Below are positions 33,909-36,667 of a stretch of 36,667 nucleotides of DNA, one piece after another; position 1 is the first letter of the stretch, and every line of letters begins with the position of its first letter. The notes below the pieces were generated by a model. The model had not been told where the DNA came from, searched no databases, and was given only the letters and a program-made list of their open reading frames with translations. Position numbers and translations under genes: made by a program. Source of the DNA: Streptomyces pyxinae (GTDB lineage: Bacteria; Actinomycetota; Actinomycetes; Streptomycetales; Streptomycetaceae); assembly GCF_024756275.1 (NCBI RefSeq), contig NZ_JANUGQ010000042.1, positions 1 to 36,667 of the forward strand, written 5' to 3'.

Positions 33909-34745
33909 ATGTCTCGCCCTGGGAACACCACGCGCATCACAGACAGCACAAAGAATGATGCCTCTCAGGAGGGCATCGATGTGACGGAGGTCCGATCAGC
34001 TCATGGTCAGCCGCGTCCCAGCGGGCTTGAAACCGCCCGGATGCCGTCAGCAGCCGAGCGCACACGAACTCTCGTACAGGGTACATGCTCGGCGGTGCTC
34101 ATCGTCCCGGGGGCCGACCGGGCCCGGCACGAGCAGCTGATGCCCGACGCGCGGACGGTCGGCACGGAGGGTGAGATCTTCCTGCTCTTCCCCGCCGACG
34201 CCCCGGTGGTCCGGGCCGCGACGCACGCCCAGGACGACGAGCTGCCGGCCGTGCTGGAGCTCACCGATGTGGCCCCGGTCGCGGTGCCCAACCGTATCCG
34301 GGGCCGGGCCTGGGTCTCCGGCTGGGTGACCTGCGCCCCCGGCGTCGCGGAGGAGCCCGGCCGGATGATGCTGCGGCTGGAGGTGGGCGAGCTGTACGTG
34401 GACGACCTCTGGGGGGACGCCGCCGTCGACCCGGACGAGTTCGCCCGCGCCGAGCCCGACCCGCTGTCCCCGTACGAGACCGAGCTGCTCCAGCACCTGG
34501 CCGCCGCCCACCACGACCAGGTGCGGGGGCTGCGCACCCTGCTCGGGGAACGCCCGGGCAGCGGACACCCGGCGGTCACACACGTGGTGCCGCTGGCGCT
34601 CGACCGGTTCGGGCTGCGGGTGCGCTGCCGGGACGAGGCGGGGATCGCCTTCGACGCGCGATTCGACTTCCCCGAGCCGGTGCGGGAGGTGCACGGCCTG
34701 CGGCGCGCCATGCACCGGCTCTTCGAGGCGGCCGCCGAGGAGTGA
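33909..34745 (+). CDS. HugZ-like haem/iron utilisation protein with DUF2470 domain
   Basis: 278 residues. Residues 45-170 resemble the split-barrel (PNPOx-like) domain of HugZ-type proteins (ERTRTLVQGTCSAVLIVPG, FLLFPADAPVVRAA, RGRAWVSGWV). Residues 190-272 are a DUF2470 domain (ETELLQHLAAAHHDQVRGL, VVPLALDRFGLRVR, RFDFPEPVREVHGLRRAMHRLF), the C-terminal module of HugZ haem oxygenases. AAGGAG five bases before the ATG supports this start, although the first 44 residues look disordered and a start at 34041 (MPSAAERT) would fit the family. The iron box at the promoter independently points to iron or haem supply. Catalysis is not shown. Confidence 0.88.
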   Translation: MSRPGNTTRITDSTKNDASQEGIDVTEVRSAHGQPRPSGLETARMPSAAERTRTLVQGTCSAVLIVPGADRARHEQLMPDARTVGTEGEIFLLFPADAPVVRAATHAQDDELPAVLELTDVAPVAVPNRIRGRAWVSGWVTCAPGVAEEPGRMMLRLEVGELYVDDLWGDAAVDPDEFARAEPDPLSPYETELLQHLAAAHHDQVRGLRTLLGERPGSGHPAVTHVVPLALDRFGLRVRCRDEAGIAFDARFDFPEPVREVHGLRRAMHRLFEAAAEE

Positions 34746-34912
34746 GCCCGGGGGCCGCGGAACCGGCCGGAGACACCGGGGAACCACCGCGCCCGGCCAC
34801 TCACCGGAGGCACTGGACCGGCCGGAGAGGCGCGCGACCAGCCGGGCCCGGAGCGGGCGAGCCCCGGGAGGGCGCCGGTCCGGGAGCACCGGGGTCCGGC
34901 CGCCGGCGGTGG

Positions 34913-36283
34913 CTAGCCGCCGTTCTCGCCGCGCAGCCGCTCCCGGACCTTCTCGACCACGTCCGCGTACCGCGCCTCGGCGCCGTAGCGGGTGGGCTCG
35001 TAGTAGTGCTTGCCGTGGATCGCGTCCGGCGCGTACTGCTGGGCGGCGATACCGCCCGGGACGTCGTGCGGATAGACGTACCCCTGGGCGTGGCCCAGCT
35101 TCTTGGCGCCCTGGTAGTGCCCGTCCCGCAGATGGGCCGGGACCGGTCCGGCGAGTCCCGCGCGCACATCCGCCCGGGCGGCCGAGATGGCGGTGGTCGC
35201 GGCATTGGACTTGGGCGCCAGGGCGAGCGCGATGGTGGCGTGGCTGAGGGTGAGCGCCGCCTCGGGAAATCCGATCATGGCCACCGCCTGGGCGGCGGCG
35301 ACGGCGGTCGGCAGGGCGGTCGGGTCGGCGAGCCCGATGTCCTCGCTCGCCGAGATCATCAGCCGGCGCGCGATGAACCGGGGGTCCTCCCCCGCCTCGA
35401 TCATCCGGGCCAGATAGTGCAGCGCGGCGTCCACGTCGGAGCCGCGGATCGACTTGATCAGGGCGCTCGCCACGTCGTAGTGCTGGTCGCCCTCGCGGTC
35501 GTACTTCACCGCCGCCCGGTCCACCGTCTCCTCGACCGTGGCCAGGGTGATCTCCGGCTCACCCTTGGCGATGGCCGCCCCGGCCGCCGCCTCCAGCGCG
35601 GTCAGCGCCCGCCGGGCGTCCCCGCCGGCGACCCGGAGCAGATGGGCCTCGGCGTCCTCGGGCAGCTCCACCGCTCCCCCGAGCCCGCGCTCCTCGGTGA
35701 GCGCCCGGCGCAGCAGCCCGCGCACGTCCTCCTCGGTGAGCGGCTCCAGGGTGAGCAGCAGGGAGCGGGAGAGCAGCGGGGAGATCACGGAGAAGTACGG
35801 ATTCTCGGTGGTGGCCGCGATCAGGGTGACCCAGCGGTTCTCCACGGCGGGCAGCAGCGAGTCCTGCTGGGCCTTGCTGAAGCGGTGGATCTCGTCCAGG
35901 AAGAGGACGGTCTCCTTGCCGTACCCCCCGGAGGCGCGGCGGGCGCCGTCGATGACCGCGCGGACCTCCTTGACCCCGGCGGTGATCGCGGAGAGCTCCA
36001 CGAACCGCTTGTCGGTGGCCTTGGAGACCACGTACGCCAGGGTTGTCTTGCCGGTGCCGGGCGGACCCCAGAGGATCACCGAGGAGGCCCCGGCCCGGCC
36101 GCCCGCGCCGCCGGGACCGCCCTCGGCGACCAGCCGGCGCATCGGGGAGCCCGGCTTGAGCAGATGGCGCTGGCCCACGACCTCGTCGAGGGTGCGCGGA
36201 CGCATCCGTACGGCCAGCGGGCTGCTGGCCGGCTCCTTCTCCTGGCGGTCTTCGGCTGCGGCGGTAAACAGGTCGGGCTCCAC
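34913..36283 (-). CDS. rarA: replication-associated recombination protein A (RarA/MgsA) ATPase
   Basis: AAA+ clamp-loader-like ATPase acting at stalled forks. 456 residues. VRMRPRTLDEVVGQRHLL, Walker A GPPGTGKT at 73-80, Walker B LFLDEIHRF at 127-135, sensor 1 in IAATTENPYFS, the arginine region LLSRSLLLTL, and the C-terminal MgsA domain (GKHYYEPTRYGAEARY). Start is GTG (36281-36283), fitting the family N-terminus VEPDLFTAAAE; the upstream Pro/Gly-rich frame is spurious. A Gly-rich insert (55-66) precedes Walker A. A TACGCT seven bases before the GTG may make the mRNA leaderless. It converges on the HugZ-like gene across 167 nt with no clear hairpin. Confidence 0.95.
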   Translation of the reverse strand: MEPDLFTAAAEDRQEKEPASSPLAVRMRPRTLDEVVGQRHLLKPGSPMRRLVAEGGPGGAGGRAGASSVILWGPPGTGKTTLAYVVSKATDKRFVELSAITAGVKEVRAVIDGARRASGGYGKETVLFLDEIHRFSKAQQDSLLPAVENRWVTLIAATTENPYFSVISPLLSRSLLLTLEPLTEEDVRGLLRRALTEERGLGGAVELPEDAEAHLLRVAGGDARRALTALEAAAGAAIAKGEPEITLATVEETVDRAAVKYDREGDQHYDVASALIKSIRGSDVDAALHYLARMIEAGEDPRFIARRLMISASEDIGLADPTALPTAVAAAQAVAMIGFPEAALTLSHATIALALAPKSNAATTAISAARADVRAGLAGPVPAHLRDGHYQGAKKLGHAQGYVYPHDVPGGIAAQQYAPDAIHGKHYYEPTRYGAEARYADVVEKVRERLRGENGG

Positions 36284-36500
36284 GCCCAGAAGCGTATGCC
36301 AGGGCACTGACAGCCGGGCGGGGCCGGGTGGCCGGGGGCGGACATGGGGCCCGCGGCCGGGGGCCGGGGCCGGACCGAGGGGCCGGCGGCCCGGGCAGGA
36401 CCAGGAGACCGGGGGCTGCGGCCCGGGCCCAGCGCCTCGTGGACCCGGCCCCACCGGGGACCTCACGGGAACCCGGCCCCGCCGGATCCGGGCCGGGAAA

Positions 36501-36529
36501 CGGCCCCGGCCGGCGTCACCCCGGGGCCG
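36501..36529 (-). terminator. hairpin terminator after the right-edge gene
   Basis: CGGCCCCGG/CCGGGGCCG arms (9 bp) with an 11-nt loop, 10 nt past the stop of the partial gene. The rest of the 36284-36538 gap is GC-rich and empty. Confidence 0.7.
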
Positions 36530-36538
36530 GCCGGTCGG

Positions 36539-36667
36539 TCAGCTGGTCCAGAAGTCCCACCAGCGGGTCAGGACGAGCATGCCGATGACCCCGATGTGCA
36601 GGACCGGCAGGACCCAGGTGAACTCGGCCAGGAAGCCCCGCGCCCAGGCCGGGGCGGGCAGATGGCC
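36539..36667 (-). CDS. C-terminal end of a membrane protein, probably VKOR family
   Basis: Only the last 42 residues are in the window; the gene enters from the right edge. The visible part ends in a hydrophobic helix (EFTWVLPVLHIGVIGMLVL) followed by TRWWDFWTS. This resembles the last helix of bacterial vitamin K epoxide reductase homologues, which pass disulfide electrons to quinone, and a VKOR gene beside rarA is familiar in streptomycetes. The active-site CXXC is outside the window, so the identity rests on context and the tail only. Confidence 0.6.
   Translation of the reverse strand, partial: GHLPAPAWARGFLAEFTWVLPVLHIGVIGMLVLTRWWDFWTS

Noticed and set aside
28999..34745. STAND ATPase as part of an anti-phage island
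   Set aside because: Flanking genes are core housekeeping genes, with no effector, mobile element or composition break beside it.

Overview
The window is a high-GC chromosomal core segment from a streptomycete. The evidence is an intact bldD (developmental master regulator with its c-di-GMP motif), the actinobacterial integration host factor mihF/sIHF, an actinobacterial CoaBC and a zinc-free ribosomal protein S4. GTG/TTG starts and TANNNT-type -10 elements are frequent. Gene order is the housekeeping order familiar from Streptomyces chromosomes. I see no integrase, insertion sequence, tRNA, CRISPR array or biosynthetic gene cluster.

Layout, left to right; nearly everything is on the minus strand, so transcription order is right to left. 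(1) 1-3561: mihF, gmk, rpoZ, coaBC and the 5' part of metK; a strong hairpin and a 16-bp tandem repeat separate rpoZ from coaBC. (2) 4074-14803: the complete UMP pathway. It runs pyrR, then pyrB-pyrC-(PH-like membrane protein)-carA-carB with 2-nt spacing or 4-8-nt overlaps, a perfect terminator, a minisatellite, then pyrD-pyrF with a 4-nt overlap. A PyrR-binding hairpin in the pyrR leader contains the ribosome binding site. (3) 15001-15501: bldD, divergent from pyrR, with a palindromic BldD-type box over its -10. (4) 15901-18116: pepP-like, efp, nusB. (5) 18310-24078: an orphan P-loop kinase-like protein and the shikimate genes aroQ, aroB, aroK, aroC (each overlapping by 4 nt) and aroE. (6) 24056-29815: two small membrane-associated proteins, alaS, ruvX, mltG, feeding into aroE with overlaps. 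(7) 30131-32557: a plus-strand STAND/NB-ARC ATPase with no recognisable DNA-binding domain. (8) 33238-36667: rpsD, divergent from a HugZ/DUF2470-type haem-iron protein, with an iron-regulator box between them; then rarA and the 3' end of a probable VKOR-family membrane gene.

The least expected signals are: a near-consensus DmdR1/IdeR iron box between rpsD and the HugZ-like gene; a coupled uncharacterised membrane protein inside the pyrimidine operon; a pepP-family protein whose metal ligands are substituted; and a Gly-rich, HTH-less STAND ATPase with a probable leaderless promoter. Several unrelated tandem repeats (periods 16, 33 and 34 bp) sit only in gaps between operons. I found no convincing wholly new defence or mobile system; most of the window is ordinary core genome.
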